The notes beneath the pieces were generated by a model. It worked only from the letters and a program-made list of their open reading frames with translations, searched no databases and was not told where the DNA came from. The position numbers were made by a program, and so were the translations under genes. Positions 11,401-26,400 of a stretch of 64,000 nucleotides of DNA are shown here, in pieces. The stretch is from Melanocharis versteri (Eukaryota; Chordata; Aves; Passeriformes; Melanocharitidae): assembly GCA_013397845.1 (NCBI GenBank), contig VZTG01004579.1, forward strand, positions 273,528 through 337,527, read 5' to 3'. Positions within the stretch are counted from its first letter, which is position 1. Every line of letters begins with the position of its first letter.

Positions 11401-14400
11401 GAATACACAGGACAAAAAAGAACTTATTGAAGGAGCCATGTGGGATATCAGGTTGTTAGAAGTATCAGCAACTGCATTGAGTTCAGTCTGTTTATAGAGA
11501 ACTAGAGGCTGACGTTTTTTGAACAGGGTCTAATTTTATTCCAAAGAAGTGGTAGGAACCCATTGGAGAGACAGTAAACATAGGTGAAAAAATAGGCAAC
11601 TGCTGTAAATTCATGTTTGTGCTGCATGTGAAGGAAATGGGAGCTTGCAACACTGCTGATTTGTGTTGGACAAAGTGATTTGCATAAAGGATGGGACTAG
11701 AAATATGAATCAAAACCGTACTCTTTTTTTCCTTAAACAATGGCAAAGTTTATATCTAATAATTCAAGTTCTATGTATGTGGTTCCATGCTTTCTGATTC
11801 CAACAGGGACTTTGAAATGGAAATGCCAAACTCGGTATGCAGGGCATGATGGATCACCATGTATGCATAGGAATAAAAGGGTTGTCATTGGAAGTAATTT
11901 TGCGTTGAATTACACAATGTGTAATCCAATTGAAATCAGCAGAACGGCACAAGGTGTAATGTAGTGTGCAAAACGTGATCCATTGCATGCAATTTTTACA
12001 ACACGGATACCGCACCACTCATCTAAGTAATGTGCTAAAATTGAATTTGTGAAAGGTAGGAGGAGAAGAATTGTGAAGAATGGATGCATTTTATAATTGG
12101 GAAAATACTTTTTCATAAAGTGACTCAATATATATATTTTAAGGCTAATTTATTATGCTTGGAAATTGTTTGCTTTGTAATAGTGCTGTCAGATCCTCAA
12201 AATTTGCCAAGTTCCCTCGCTGGCATAGAGTGGGGCCAGCCAAGCCTGTCAGCCTGGGAGAGCTCAGTATCCATTTTCCCCATTGACATGTGTCACATTA
12301 TCTAATACTGTTCCTAAATGAACTCCATCATCATCAGTAAGTCTTTTTCTCACGCCCTCGACCAACAGCATTTCCCCAGGAAAAGTAGCAGGTCTCACAC
12401 TGGCATCCCTTGGCACAGTGCCCTCTGTTGCCTGCAGGAAAAAAAATAAAAAGGGAAAAAGAACTAATTCCCATGCTGTACCTTTGCTTAAACAGCAGAG
12501 AAGGTGGTAAGTCTTGCTGGAGTGGAGCAGGGTGTAAAAAATTGTGGGTGCCGTGAGTGCGATGCAGTGTTTTTCGGGGGTCGGGGCAGGCGCAGCATGA
12601 TCTGCACTGCACAGGCTCAGGAACGGCCCCTTTGCCAGTGTCCTGTCAAAGCTGACAAGCGAGTTTATTCAAGGCTTGCAATATAAACATAAGACACAGT
12701 TATCTGATTTCCTCATTACCTGCGGTGTCTGCTGAGGACAAGGAGAATGACATGCGATACCTTTAAAACATTTTTTTAAAAATTGAGAAGTTGCCTGGTG
12801 TTGGTAGTGTTTAACAAGCTGTGTTTTCAAGATAAAATCTACTGTCCAGTCACTGGCTTAATGCTCTTCAGTATAAGGGTGCCACTAACATGTAGTTTTT
12901 CATTGAATACTGCTGGATATTCATGAAAATTTGAAGCTCTGTGTAAAAATCTCTACCACTTTTCCATATATTTGATAATCTGGAATAAAGTTGCACTCCC
13001 CAGGAATCTTATTTAGATCTACATAGAAAATATTTATCTATACATATAATATAGAAAATAATGTTAGATATGTATCTCTCAAATGGGCATGGGCTGAGGT
13101 AAATGTGACCAATATCCTGGATCAGTAATAATAATTAAGAACCCAAACTAAAAGTATAGCTTCTGACTAACATTAATTCTTTTTTTTTTCTTGAAAAATG
13201 AGAATGGAAGGTTAACATTGTTTTCTGGATTAGAAATTAAAACACTATGTTCTACAAGATTATAGTTTTATTTTTAGCATCTTCATAACATTTGGATATG
13301 AGTAATTCTAGCAACACAAAATTTTGGAATAAAAACTCAACATTTTTTCTCGTGAAAGTTTCAAACTTTCCTACATTATTCTCCACTTTTAAATCATTGC
13401 TTATATGAAGTAAGAACTTATGAATTCACTGGAAACCCATTCAGTTTTTCACTGTGCAGGAACTCCTACTGTTTATGCAGTTTTCATTGATGATTTTTCT
13501 TTACTTCTGCATTCTGTGAGATTATTTTTTAAGGTAAAAGGCTTCTTTCTCCTCTCTAATTATTTTAATTATTTTGAAGTGTTTTTTTAGGGTTCTTTAT
13601 AGATTTCTTTCATAGTACAAAGCAGAATCAATGGCTCAAATAAGCAACTTTTGATATCAAACTTTATTAATGTAGGTACTGAATCACAAAAACAGGTGGG
13701 TGGAAGTGCTAGTTATATAACCCATCATGACTTGAGGAAGTTTAAGTGGAGTAGTTGGAAATGCAGGAAGTGAGACCCTTGCTTTCCCTTCCTTCTAATC
13801 CCAAGTGTTGGTTCCTCCTGGCCGAGTTGAGGTGGTCACTTTTCTTTGAGGATATTCAAGTCTGACCCCAGGACACTGCTTTGACTCTCATGAAGAAATG
13901 GGGAAATATGTTATCACGGAGACTTCAGTCTGGGCTGCCCAAAGGGCCGTGTCTGCTAAGTAAAATAAAAAGTATCCCCAGGGAAATAAGGCCGGTTCAG
14001 TTGAATGGAAACAGTGAGTATTTGCTATGATGTTCCCTAATAGGAATTGCTGCTGAAATCAATGCTTTAAGTCAGGTGTGGGAAAGGAGGACTACTCTTT
14101 TCCATTCCCAGCTGCATCACTATGTTTCAAAAGCACTTTGGGTCAAAATGCTGTCTCAGGCTGGAATTTCATCTTTACAGTATGCCTCTGTCTTATTCTA
14201 TCTGATGCCAAAGGCTTCTATGAGTTGCCTTAGTGCCCACTAATGTTCTTCCAAGTCATTGGTAGACGCATGCTGACCACGCTGCTGTCTGAAAAGGGAC
14301 TTGTTTCTTATCAAGGCAAGTTTGTGCAGACCATAATCTGCATACCGTCTTCTAAAGAAAGATGGCTCATGCCAAATTTTTCTTCTTTTATCCTAAAGAC

Positions 14401-17400
14401 CCAGCATCACTCTGAAAATAAGCACCAGTAATTGTTTATTCAAGCTTTTAATGGTCAGTCATCTGGCTATTGATAATTCCTTAATTTTTACATTGGTCGG
14501 GAGGGACTTAACAAATCCAACAGAGTTTTGTCTATTCTTTCATTAAACTAAAACCCTAGATCAGTAATACAACATACATGGGAAAATTGCCTGTTATCCA
14601 AATTCCATGCTATACTTTTTGTGTGTAATTGATACGGACTACCTGATCTCTCTGTGGAGTAGAGGACAATGTACAAATTCAGCTTAGTCATGCCTTTCCT
14701 GTGTGGTATTCTCAGGACATAGACGGCATAATTGACTACAGACATCTTAGTTTAAAAGCCATCTTTTAAGTTTCAGCCAGTCCTAGTAATTCATGTACAG
14801 TCCCATGGGCTGCATCCAAGGATTATGCTAATTTTATTAGCAACTCCTCTTGCTTTAATTAAACTGTATAAATTCCCATCTGGTCACTGTTGTGCCAACA
14901 CCCTTCTTTCCATTTTTATTTTAATGTATAGATAATCTGCGGTTTTGCACTTCACTTCTGATTTCCTGAATTATCCATCGTGTTTTCCACATGAAATAAC
15001 ACAATTTTGAGGGATGAACGGGACTTCAAATTGAGTTAAGGGGTTTGAGAGAACCTCTGGATCCCAAAGCAAAGACCCAGGATTCTAAAGTTGGCCAGGT
15101 CTTTTTGGGAGCAGGTAGTCAAAGTAACTTGCTCTGTTGAAAGAACCGAGCTATATGGTGCTGTTCAAAATACCTACAAGCAAGCTCTGTACTAACATTT
15201 ACTGTATTTATACCACAAAGCAGAGAGATGTGAATTCCTTAGTGGACTGTTAATTTACATGTTATATGCTTTCAAATATTTCCAAAAGCAAATGTGAAAC
15301 GATTAGTAATCCGTTCGCATGCTCACAAAATGTTATTAGCAAAATGCCTTTGGCAGTGTGTTATGTTGACTAAAATTGATAATTTTGTATTTTAAAACTA
15401 AAGCAACTCCCACTGCCACTGACAAATTTTAGGACCTGCCCAGAGCCCAGACCTCCCGGTCACACCCCTTCTCAGGGTGTGAGTCGAGCTGAGGGGAAAA
15501 AAGACCAAGAACCTCACTAACATCAACATCCCCCGCCCAGAGTAGTGACCTAAGCTTTGAGTAATTCAGCTCTTCTGAAAGCCTCAATAGAAGTCTTCTG
15601 TGGAGTCCTGCAGTTTAAAAAGGCTCATTATCTATAAAATCACTGTGAGGAGGTGATTCTGGCGTTTACCACATGTTCTGCTTATGTAACTTTTAAAGTG
15701 TGTATGTTGCTCTGAAGAAATCAAGCCTGGTGGTGCTTTTTCCTTCTGCATAACTCTCTGTTGCCAGCTGTGTGTGGTTCTGACAGAATCAAAGCCCTGA
15801 ACAAAATTTCTCATACTCCTCGAAGTGTTGAGGTTGTTCTTTTTTTTAAAGTGGACCAGAGAGCAAGCTATTTAATGGTATTTCTCAACGCATCTCTTTT
15901 TTTTTTTTTTTTTTTTGAATAATGGTTTCCATGCCTTGCAGACTCAAATATAACATGACACTTCCTCCTAAATGCCAATTATTCTGTCCAGAAGAGTTGC
16001 CCAAAAGTCTACTCCTCGAAGTTTCACACCAGACTCACATGGGATACTAAAATTCAATCAGAGCTGTTGTGATAGTAAGATTGTGCAGAAAGCCTATGCA
16101 AGAGCTGAATATTGTTTGTATGGGTGCAGCATACATTCCAGCAATTTACATTTACAGCTATGAAGTAATTGAATAAAGAAATCCGTGATCATTTTCTTTT
16201 TTAGCACGTAGGTGAATTATTTTACCAACATGTGAAGGGGTGTTCATATAACATCATGGTGCTTTGTGCTAGAGAAAAACAATTACAGTGAATAAGGTAG
16301 AATGGCTCTGTTATTGCAGTACATAAGACTTTGATTACATACTGCCAAGATTCATACCAGCCTAGTAGTTGTTGACAGATAAAGTAACAAAAATGAAACT
16401 CATTTATTTTTTCTTTATTGAGACCTCAAGGTAAAGCAAATTTTCAGTTCTTGTACTTACTACATTGAAGGAACAGAGACTGACAGTCAAAATGTGCCAG
16501 TCCAGAAATATAAATTAAACCTAGTTTCATATCAAAGTTTCATTTAGTCTCTGAAAAGGAACTGCTGCTTGGATTATTTTTGATCCTAAAACAAATACAC
16601 TGTAGACAACTGTAGTGTATCTTGGATGAATTAACCCCCTCATACATTTAGCTTTTATGTATTTTCCAGGATATACATCCATGTCTATTCAAGCAATTAA
16701 AAAAATTGTTATGGACTTAATTATTTTAATTTTTTCCCCCTCTGTGTAGTAACAATTTACAGTATTTGCAAATCCAGTGAATATGTGGATGGTTTTAATA
16801 GAGTGCAGCACTCTTGCTGAAGAAAATACATATTTTGAGGAAAAAGCATGCCCTCCCTCCTTGTGTAAGGAAAATTCTTCTGGCTTTTACTCTGAGTTCT
16901 TCTAGGCAGCTAGATACTGTATTATTTAATGATAATTCTAACAATGATTTTTTTGTAAATTTGTTTATTTTCTGAAGAGCAGATAAAAGTAGCTGTTAAA
17001 ATAGCCAAGTACTAAAACGAGTGGGTTTATCCCATCAAAATCTTGGATTAGTTACCTAGTCCAACTGAACGTAATTGCTGTTCAGATTAATGAGGCAGTA
17101 TCCTAGCATCTCCTCTGTAATTAAACACTTCTCTGGTTCAATACAGTATTAAAGATGCACCAGACGTTGAAACCTCGGTGGTGAAATTTAAAACTGTTGA
17201 AATTGGAGAGGTCAGCTGTGAAACACAAATTCCTTTGCAGTATGGAAAATTCACTTGTACAGTGTGTTTCAAGAATAATTCGGCTTATATTGGGGATGCT
17301 GTATTTTTAAATTTTTTTCTAATCTTTCCGCCATCTAAATTTGAGAATTTTTTCTCATTAGTTCCTGAGAAAAAGTAACATAAAGTGCACTTGTTTCCAG

Positions 17401-20400
17401 AATTACCTTTTCTGACCTTTCACAAGATGATAATTGCAGTACCAGTAGGCTTAGAGGACTTGTTAAAAAAATTAAGCTTGTAAAGTAGCAAAAAATTCCC
17501 CTTTGCTTGCTGGTGTCGATTTCAAAATTAACATTTTAGTTCATGTGCTTCTAATAATCGCTGACCCTTACTTCATGTGCTTTCCACAGGAAATGAATAC
17601 AGCAGAAATTACTTTGACCCGTTGATGGATGAGGAAATAAACCCAAGGCAGTGTGGGATGGAGGTCAGTGAGGAAGGTGAGGCAGAATTAAGTATGTAAT
17701 TTTGGTGTCAGAATATTCTTTTCCATTCATGAAAATGAGGTGTCAGAGATCACATATGCAGTTCTATTTAAATATTGAGGTTTACAATTTAAATTCTAAG
17801 CCTTAACTGCTCTGAACTTGATAGGCAGTGTACACAGACTTTGATCAAGGACAGTGAGTTAATGGGCAGGTAAAAATGAGGCTGTTCTGTATTCACTCTG
17901 CTACTGTAGCAAAATGAAGCATGCTCTGAGAGCATTGTCTACACCATGTTCTTTTTAATTAATGAAGTTAGTCCAGAACTGAGTGCTGTAGCTTTTTCAC
18001 AATCCTGCTCCCTAAGTCCTCCTTGGAGAGCAGTTTTATTACGGAGTTGAATGTGTGTTTGCCTAGCAGAAGGAAACCCCAGAGTGCGTAAAAGTGCATG
18101 AGGAGGCTTTTTTGGTTTTCTTTTTTGCCAGTTTAGCCAAGATATTTAGCTTTGCTCTCTGTGGGCGATAGCATCCAGTGGGAGGGTGTGACTCTGCAGA
18201 GCTGGAAGAACAGAAGTTATGCATAGGTATGAGAGAGATTAACCAGGAGGTATTGTCTAGCAGAGGAAATTCTCCTCTGCTGTCATGGCTTTTAGATAAA
18301 AAAGGGTGGGAACGGGCCTGCCTGAATTTGCATGGACTTAAGTAAGAACATCATCACGGTAATGAAGTGCTTAGCTATGCACTGAGTGCTTTGGCCCGGC
18401 TCCTGTTGTTAAGCACTGACAAGCCGATAGCACGCAAGAGCCAGCAGCTCTCCTGTGTTACCTTGCTAGCCCTTTGCTCTTCTAAAGCCTGTGCTTATTT
18501 GTACTGCAGAGATTCTCTAGATGCACAGCTGTAGTCAGATCTAAAAACAAGTTGTCTGCTGTAAAGGGTCTCAAAGTAGTTCACTTCTGAAAATCATGAG
18601 AAACTTGGAGCACATACGGAGGTTTTAAACTTTTGAGACAAAAACTTGTGTGACTGAAAAAATCAGGCTCTATTGCATATAGCTAGCTTGAATGCCTGTG
18701 TTCTGGTGAAAAAAAATCAAGGTTGATCAAAGTTGAATTACATGTAATCCCAATAATTTCTCCATTCATTTTGTAGGAGAGCAGTGTAATACCTTGGAAG
18801 TCAACTTCTGGCTCAGAGTTTTTAAAGGAAAGATTTTTTTCCTGTTGGTCCTGCCTTGGTTCATCTTATGAAAAGGCTTTATGAGTCATGATCTGCTTCA
18901 TAACCAGAGAATGAAAAGCAGATTAGATTTATGTATCTGTGCATGTATGCCTAAAATCATGTACGGACAGAGTGGTGACATAAGGGATATACAGAAATAC
19001 AGTTCTCACTGGCAGGAAATGTTCTCTTGACTGTGTTGAAGAAGCTGAGTGATAAACTTAACCATAAATGCTGATTTTGTATTGTGTGGTGAGGGTTTTA
19101 TATATCTATTTATTTTAGAATTTGGAACAGGCTCTTAGTCCGTCGACTCCAGGGTTTGAGGTGGGGAGGTGGTTTTAGTCACTTGCAAATCATGCTAAGC
19201 CTGAGATGCATGTGTGAAGAGCTGTCTTTTGGTAGTCCTCCTTTTTCTCCCTGGCAAAAACATTACTCAAAGGTTGGGATAACACTTGCTTATTAAAAGT
19301 CAATTAGCAACAGCACCAGCCTCAGGCTGGTTGTTCGGACATCTGTAGAGCGGTTATAATGCTATATTTACCAACACCTCTGCCAAGAGCAAATCTTTTA
19401 CCTTGGAGATACTCAAAAGTTGCCTGGGCATGGTCCTGGGCAATTTGGCTCTGTTTGAGCAGGGGAAACTGGGCTAGATGGACTCCAGAGGTGCCTTCCT
19501 ACCTTAAGCGGTCTGATTTGTCAATACTTACAAACCAGGCTCGCTATCTGGCTTCTTTTTCCTCGCAGAAGTGTTAAATTAGTGGAAGTATATTTGTATG
19601 TAGTGGACGGAATTGAAAAAGTCCTAACCAAAGCTTGGTCCTTCGTGGTCATCCCCTGATTGGAAACCATGCTGGTTTACCTCTTCGTTCCGGCTAGCAG
19701 CTTGTCATGAGCAAGAGACAAAACCAGAAAAATATGAAGAAATCAGGGCACACTTTGAAGTTACACTCTTCCTAGAACTTTAGAAAGCCAGGCTCAATGC
19801 CCAAAGAGAATAGCTGGTGAAAAGCAAATCTTCAGCCACTAACTATTCTTTAATGGGTTATTCTGTGAAAATGAAGATATTGGCAATTATCTTTTCTAGA
19901 CTTGGTAAATTAGATTTGTTCTGGAAATTTTATGAGTTCATAATGCCCTGAGAGCAAACAACATCCCACTATGGATTTACTTGCCCCCCTTGCCAAGGGA
20001 ACATTTCAACATTGCAGGCTAAAAGAAATGTGAAAGATTCTCTACTTTCAGAAGAGGTTTGCAGAAGCCACTACCTTCTTTGAATGCTCAGTGTAACGGA
20101 AAAACTTGCCTCTGAAATTTCATGGTAAAAAAAAAATATATTCCTTGAAATTCTATTGAGCACTTAAAAAGAGCCACGCAAGCTTGCATGTAGCTGTACT
20201 TCGCCTACCTGCCTTGTATGCATTTCTTTGGTATTCTACCTGTCTGTCTTCACTGACAACTTAGAGAAGTCAGGGTCTGGGAGATCTGGAGAGAAAATGG
20301 TCCCAGTTGCTCATTTCTCCCTTGAATATTGAACCTTTAAGTAATTTTTTTTTTAGGTCTCATGGAAAAAGTTAAGTGTACATATTCTTTGCTGCTTTTT

Positions 20401-23400
20401 AAAATCTGCAGTTATTACTGAAAATTTGAATGACTAACCAGCCAAAAATTCAAAATTCATGGAGTGTTGTAATGACTACTCATACTAGATAATGTGTCAG
20501 TATCATGGACAGCAATGTAAAATTTCTAAAGAAGATCCAAAATCATGTTAGAATAAAATGGGTATTTTGATTTTCATTAAGAGTCAAATAGAATTCATCA
20601 GGCAATTTGGGTATAAACAGTCATTTCAGCTACTCTATTAGCAGAATTATTAAAACAGTTTCAGTCCAGATCAACATATAATATTGCCTACCTTTTAAAA
20701 GTATATGACTACAATTTTTTTATTTTAAATTGTCTTGCATCAAACAAGTGACTGTAATTTTATTCTGAGCTATGAAAATAGCACTGTAAAAACTGTCTTC
20801 AAGTGTCAAAGGATTTCCTAACTTTTGTATTTTTATATCTTTACTTTTCATTTAAAATAGTATTTCCTGAAATACTACTGGAAGAAACTATAATCGTTTC
20901 ACTGTTGTTTTTTTAAGACCCTGTGAAATTTGATGAGCAAATTCTGTACTCTAAACTGATGAAGCTTCTCGATGAAGAAAACAAGATGCTGGACTTCCAA
21001 GGTAAATAACAAAGTCAATTGCATAAAGAAAAATAAAACTCTTTTGAGTCTGCATGTGGGGAGGAGAGAGGGTAATCCATCCCCTTGAACTCAGAAGTCA
21101 AAGGGATGATGATTTTAATGCAAGCCTGTAAGGTCTTTTTCTCCAAATGTTTTTGTTTTGTGTCATGTTTATGTGGTTTTAAGTGTAACTTAAGTGGCAT
21201 GCTTTCTCTAGATTGCTTCACTGCATGTTGAATTCCACACTTATGAAAGAAGACTGGAAATATCGTTGCTTATGCGCTCAAATCTAAAAATTGAACTCCT
21301 TATTTAAGCTGATAAAGGAGTGGGCAATTTGTCTGATGCACAGGTCACATGACATTGTTTCAGGTTATCTATACAAAGATTTACACTAACAGACAAGTAA
21401 GGAAGTGTTTTCTGTGGCTTTGTTAGAAAATACAAATTGATGTTCCATCTACAGTAAAAACAATGAAGTGCATGAGAAGACATTTCTTCACCTCAAGCCA
21501 ACAGCCTTACTTTGGTTTCACTTATTTTTACAGGCGTTACTTAAAATCTGGTTGATTCATGAGATCTTTACCACCACAGCTTTTACACATGGCCCATGTC
21601 CGCTGCTCTCCTCTGGTTCATCCTAGGAGAAGTGACATTTGTATAGGGCCCAGCTCAGAGCTGCCCTTGTATTTTTTGCCTGTCTCTTCTCTCTTTTTTT
21701 CAGCAGATGTGTTTTGTGCAGAAGTATTTTCAGTCCTTCGTATCTGTATCAGGCTTCCTGTTGTATTTCAGCAATACACGGGGCTACTCTGTCAGAGAGA
21801 CAGAGCAGGTGGCTGCCTACGGCACTGGGGCTCCAGGAGCTGCAACTTGTTTTATGACTATTTAGTAACTTTGCTCTGGAAGAGGCAAAGGTTTTCATTT
21901 GCCTAGGGTTGCAAAATCTCTTGAACTGGCACTGGGCATATCAGTAACATCTTTGAAACCCGTTTTACCTCATTTTAAATGCAAGGGGGAAAAAAAGTGC
22001 AACCATCACAACTAAATCCATGCAGATGTTTTAAGCAAAAACAAGTTATTAGCAAGATCTCAATTGTTCTATGGCAATGTCAATTCTGGGGCAAGCAAAG
22101 GCATTGGCATGTGTGTCTCACACCCCATGTGCACATCAGAGCCCCCTGTGTGGGCGTGAGGGCAGCAAATGGGGCACACACCGCAGGCCACTGCTGTCCT
22201 GTGTCTCAAGCTGTGCCTCGGTGCTTATTTTCCTTAAAAGTGCCATGACGGGTAAAAGAGCTAGTCCTGTGGGTGAAGCTGCACACTGTTCTAGCTGAAT
22301 TTATTACTTTTCTTTGCTTGGATGAAGAAAATCCTGAAAAGAGATTTTCCAGGGGAGGTGAAGCTTGCGCAGTTTCCACCTCTGTGCATATATCAGGGTG
22401 CATTTATTTCTGCCTGCGTTTTTCCTTCCCAGTATTTGAACTTGTTGTTCACTTCCAAACCTTTTTTTTTAACAGGGAGCAAGTCCCACAGGTATGACTT
22501 CCCTACCAGTTTTATGGAAGTGGGCAGTTGAGCAGAGCAGACAAGCATTATTAATGTCTCCAGCAAGGGAAAAGCTAATATGGGAGTTTGACCCTTATTA
22601 GGCATCAGAAAAACCATAGAAAACTCGGATTCATTTGGTTCCACTCTTACAGAGCTGCTTCGTTTCTTCATTTGACCACTGAGCTGAAAAATCACGTAGT
22701 CATACAGTCCTAATTAATAGATGGTCCCCAAAGGAAAGGAAAGAACATGGTTCAGAATTTATATAATTGTATATTTAAAGCATTTTGTCGCTGAGTAACC
22801 TGTTGGTCACTCTTGTGGTATGTGTTATTTCATGTCATAAGGCAACTTAAAAGGTAACATTGGTTGTTTGTTTTTAAAGCTATAGACTATATATTATTTT
22901 ACCTTGCATTTTTGTCAGTGTAAGATTTTGATCCATGCACATTTTAAATGATGATACTTGAGTGCCATAAAAAATAATTTCTACTATATTGTTCTTTGGC
23001 AGGAACCAAAAAATTGAAGCGCCAAGTTCTGCAGAATTTTAGCTGTCTGAAACTGGCGCATGAGCCTTCGGCACCGAACTTTTTTAGATGCAATTTGTAC
23101 ACAGTTTTCTAGAACCAGGTAGCCAAAATTACTTTTCCATATGGAGTTTGTTGCAGCTTTATGCATTCAAACCCATGCTGAGGTGTAGTCTGCTGCTGAA
23201 TGTACCCTTTAAATTATCATCTCAGTATATAAACTGCTGCTGTCTGATGGACAAATACAGGAGTAAATGAAGTCACAAGCAGCCAAGATAATACCGGAGA
23301 GACTGTTTTAATTACAGCCCAGCATCTGCAAATACAGCCTGTGCTGAAGAGATTTAAACTACAAGGAAAGCATGACTTGCAGGGTTAGGTACATCCAAGG

Positions 23401-26400
23401 AAATAAAAACTTTTGATGCCCATGCTAACAACTTCAAGCAGCAAGTTTTTAATTAGTTTATCAATTCATTAATGAATTTTCCGCCATTTCATCCTCTGTG
23501 TACAAAGCAGTAGAATTTTTCACACTGGCTACTTTTGTACAGCGAGGATTTGGTTGCTTTGTTGTAGTCAAGTATTGCTCTGGGGCATCACCTCAATCCT
23601 CTAACCTGTGGATCAGTTCAAGCAAGGACCAACCTGATGCTGATCAAGTTTGAGAAGTTTCTTGGCAAAGCCACTGTAGAAGGAATAGATTAGCTGAACT
23701 AACCTTGTTTTCTGCTTGTTTCCAACTCAGGCAAATGAACTGAGTTTAAATGAGCATATGTATTTTTTAACCAAATATTTTTCAAATCTAAATTGTAGTT
23801 TATCTCTGTATTTTTCACGGTTGATTCCCTTCAAAAGGCTTTTGAAAATGTTCTTCTTCTTTTTTTGCTCTTTTTCGACAAAACTTGTGCTAATGAGTCC
23901 AATGTCTTCCACCAAAACTGAGTTCACGTGATCTGATTCCTCACAAAAATAAGAAACACAAAAAAGAAAAAGGATATTTTGATGAATTGCTTCGTGTTTA
24001 TCTTTCTGAATGAATTGGTTTTATTCCCTTTTTGACTATTGCTCTACCCTGAGACAGGAATCTACGGACTTCCCAGGATGTAAACTTGCAGTGCTCCTGT
24101 GAAAGCAGTAAAGCAGCTGATTTATACCAGCTGAGCATATGGCCCGTTGTGTACAACAGCATCAAGGGGAAAAAGCGATGCTCCATCTTCTGCTTTTGGC
24201 AATGTTTCTTTTTCCTGTGCTTCCTGGGTTTTCTCTCTCCTAGCCAAACCCTTAATGTTACAGTAAATTTAAATGTAAATATTGTTTTGTTTTTGCAGTT
24301 AATAGTTGTAGGTCAAATCACTTTTCATTAGGCTTGTAAAGTGCTACATGAAGAGATGTGTACCCTAAGGTAATGGTTTGAGTTGTTTATATCTACTGTA
24401 CATTTCCCCCAACATGATTTTGAATTGTATCCTGTTGTAATTAAATAGAAAACCCACCCTACTTCCTGTGTGTTGGTGGCACCGAGGTGATTTAAGTACT
24501 CGGGAGGCTCAACAATTAAAGTCATTAAACAATGAGCAGTGAGCAAAACTGGAAATGTTAATAGCCTTAGTTTTATCTTTCCTTTTCTGGTCTTCATTAG
24601 AGAATGAAAGACTTCAAAGGAGAGTGGGGAAAAAACCCCTCTCTTTTAACTGCTTTCATGTCATAGGATGGACAAAGAGAAGCAAATAACCAGATATGGC
24701 AATTTCTTTAAGAGATAGGCACAGAGAACTATAAAATCTTGCACACAGAAATATGAAGCAAGAAAGACAGTCAGATGTGGGCAGTCTGATATTTGTTATT
24801 TTTTAGCTATCTTAATGTGGAGACATGAGCAAAAATAGTTGTCCTTATTTATGACCCAAACTAATATTAGTACTGTAGCAGATATAAATGAGAAGATCTA
24901 ATTTTTTTTTTAAATAGCATGATCAATTAAACTGAAAAAAGACGAAGTTTCTCTCTAAACTTTATGAATAGGATTTATTTTTGTTTATGTGGTGCATGTA
25001 CCCTTTGGTTCTGCAAACGTCACTGCAGTGAAATCAGGGGAATGGTGTGGGTGAGAGCAGAACCGGACTCAATTAATTAGGCAGAAGCTGCACATGTACA
25101 CCTAGGGGGAGGAATCCAATCTTTTGGGGTGAGTTGAAAGGAAGATTAAATGCTTGATGTGGCTCCACCTAAAACTCCCATTCAATTTATTACTCCTCTT
25201 CCTCAAGAAGGAATGCCAAAGGTGTTCCAAATTCCAGTCCCTTTAAGATTTGCAGGTGAGAAAAGTGCCCATGGAAATGTAGAGCATTCCTTTTAAAAAG
25301 TACCTAAGGAGCAAGCTGCACAGGCTAAATTTGTACCTGAGTTCAGATGCTGCACTTGAGGACAGTTTTCCTAGTACTGGCACTTGGCAGCTGTCGATTG
25401 TGTTATGGATGTGCTTCCTACTTAAAGTGTTGGTGGGCCAAACACATTAACTGAGAAGGTAGTAACCAGCGAATGAACTCCCATTTGCCGAGAGATAATC
25501 TGCCACTTTTGTTTCAAGCAGCCCATGTCATCAGTGAAGATTTTCCGGACGCTGTAATGCCTGTCAGCTCCAGTAAGGCACATGACCTTCACAGGGAGCT
25601 TGAAGATGAAGAGATTCCTTCATATATCGAACAGTTTGAGAGAGATGTTCAGGATGACATAATTCTGCTTGGCAGCTTTTCACTGGAACAGGTCAGAGTT
25701 AAGAACTATAAGACAATTTTATCGCTTGCCTCATAACATGATGCTGGCTTGTTAACCTTGTACACCCCAATTCTATTTCTCTGCCTGGCGATACATATAT
25801 TGAAAGAGGAAAGGATAACCATTGTCATTGGCATGCTTTATGTGACTGGCACTTTGCTAAGCTAACAGCAGGACCTTTATCTTTGTCTCCATTTCAACGT
25901 GAATAAAAATAGATTGCCTTCATGGCTTCTTTCCTAAATAGTGGAGGATCTCTGACTGCTATGTAGTAATATTGCAATTGAGTTTCAATCAAGAGAGTAA
26001 GTCTAGGACATCTCTCTCTGCCACATTTAACAGAGGCTTATTCATCAGTGAGCAAGTTCGGATTGGAGCCCAGGGAGGATTTATGTAGCAATGTTCATTG
26101 TACACAGGATAAGATTATTTCTCCATTATAAATCTGTAATATTTGTCAGGGTGGCAAAGCTTTCTAAGGTTTTCTTTTTCATCATTTATAGCATAAAGAA
26201 ACAGGCTCTGGTTCATGTTGACAAAGGCACAAGTTTGCAGGGCTGAAATGATACTTCTGGGCACCTAATGACCATTTGTCCCTTTGAAAAATCTCATACT
26301 AAGACTAGAGGACAGGAAGAGAGATTAATTGATGAATCTATCATTTTTAATTAGCAACATGAGAACAGTGCACTGGCTCTGATGGGCTTAAAATAGGTTA

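Larger units (their letters stand above)
5931..17589 (+). other. OFCC1: OFCC1 intron 3
   Basis: 11.7 kb. It holds one diverged CR1 fragment (7751-7860), a purine tract (11018) and a T20 run (15897). The many short open frames have no splice support or familiar content. Exons 3 and 4 join directly in phase and in family order, so no coding exon is needed here. Confidence 0.88.

Noticed and set aside
17041..17075. 'CCTAGTCCAACTG' resembling a CR1 end
   Set aside because: Only the short word matches; the flanks do not follow the CR1 consensus.
25913..26061. Exon-like AG/GT pairs in intron 6 (near 25939 and 26033)
   Set aside because: They leave the wrong phase for exon 8, meet stops, or would be about 14 nt long; the 26442-26505 candidate fits in every respect.
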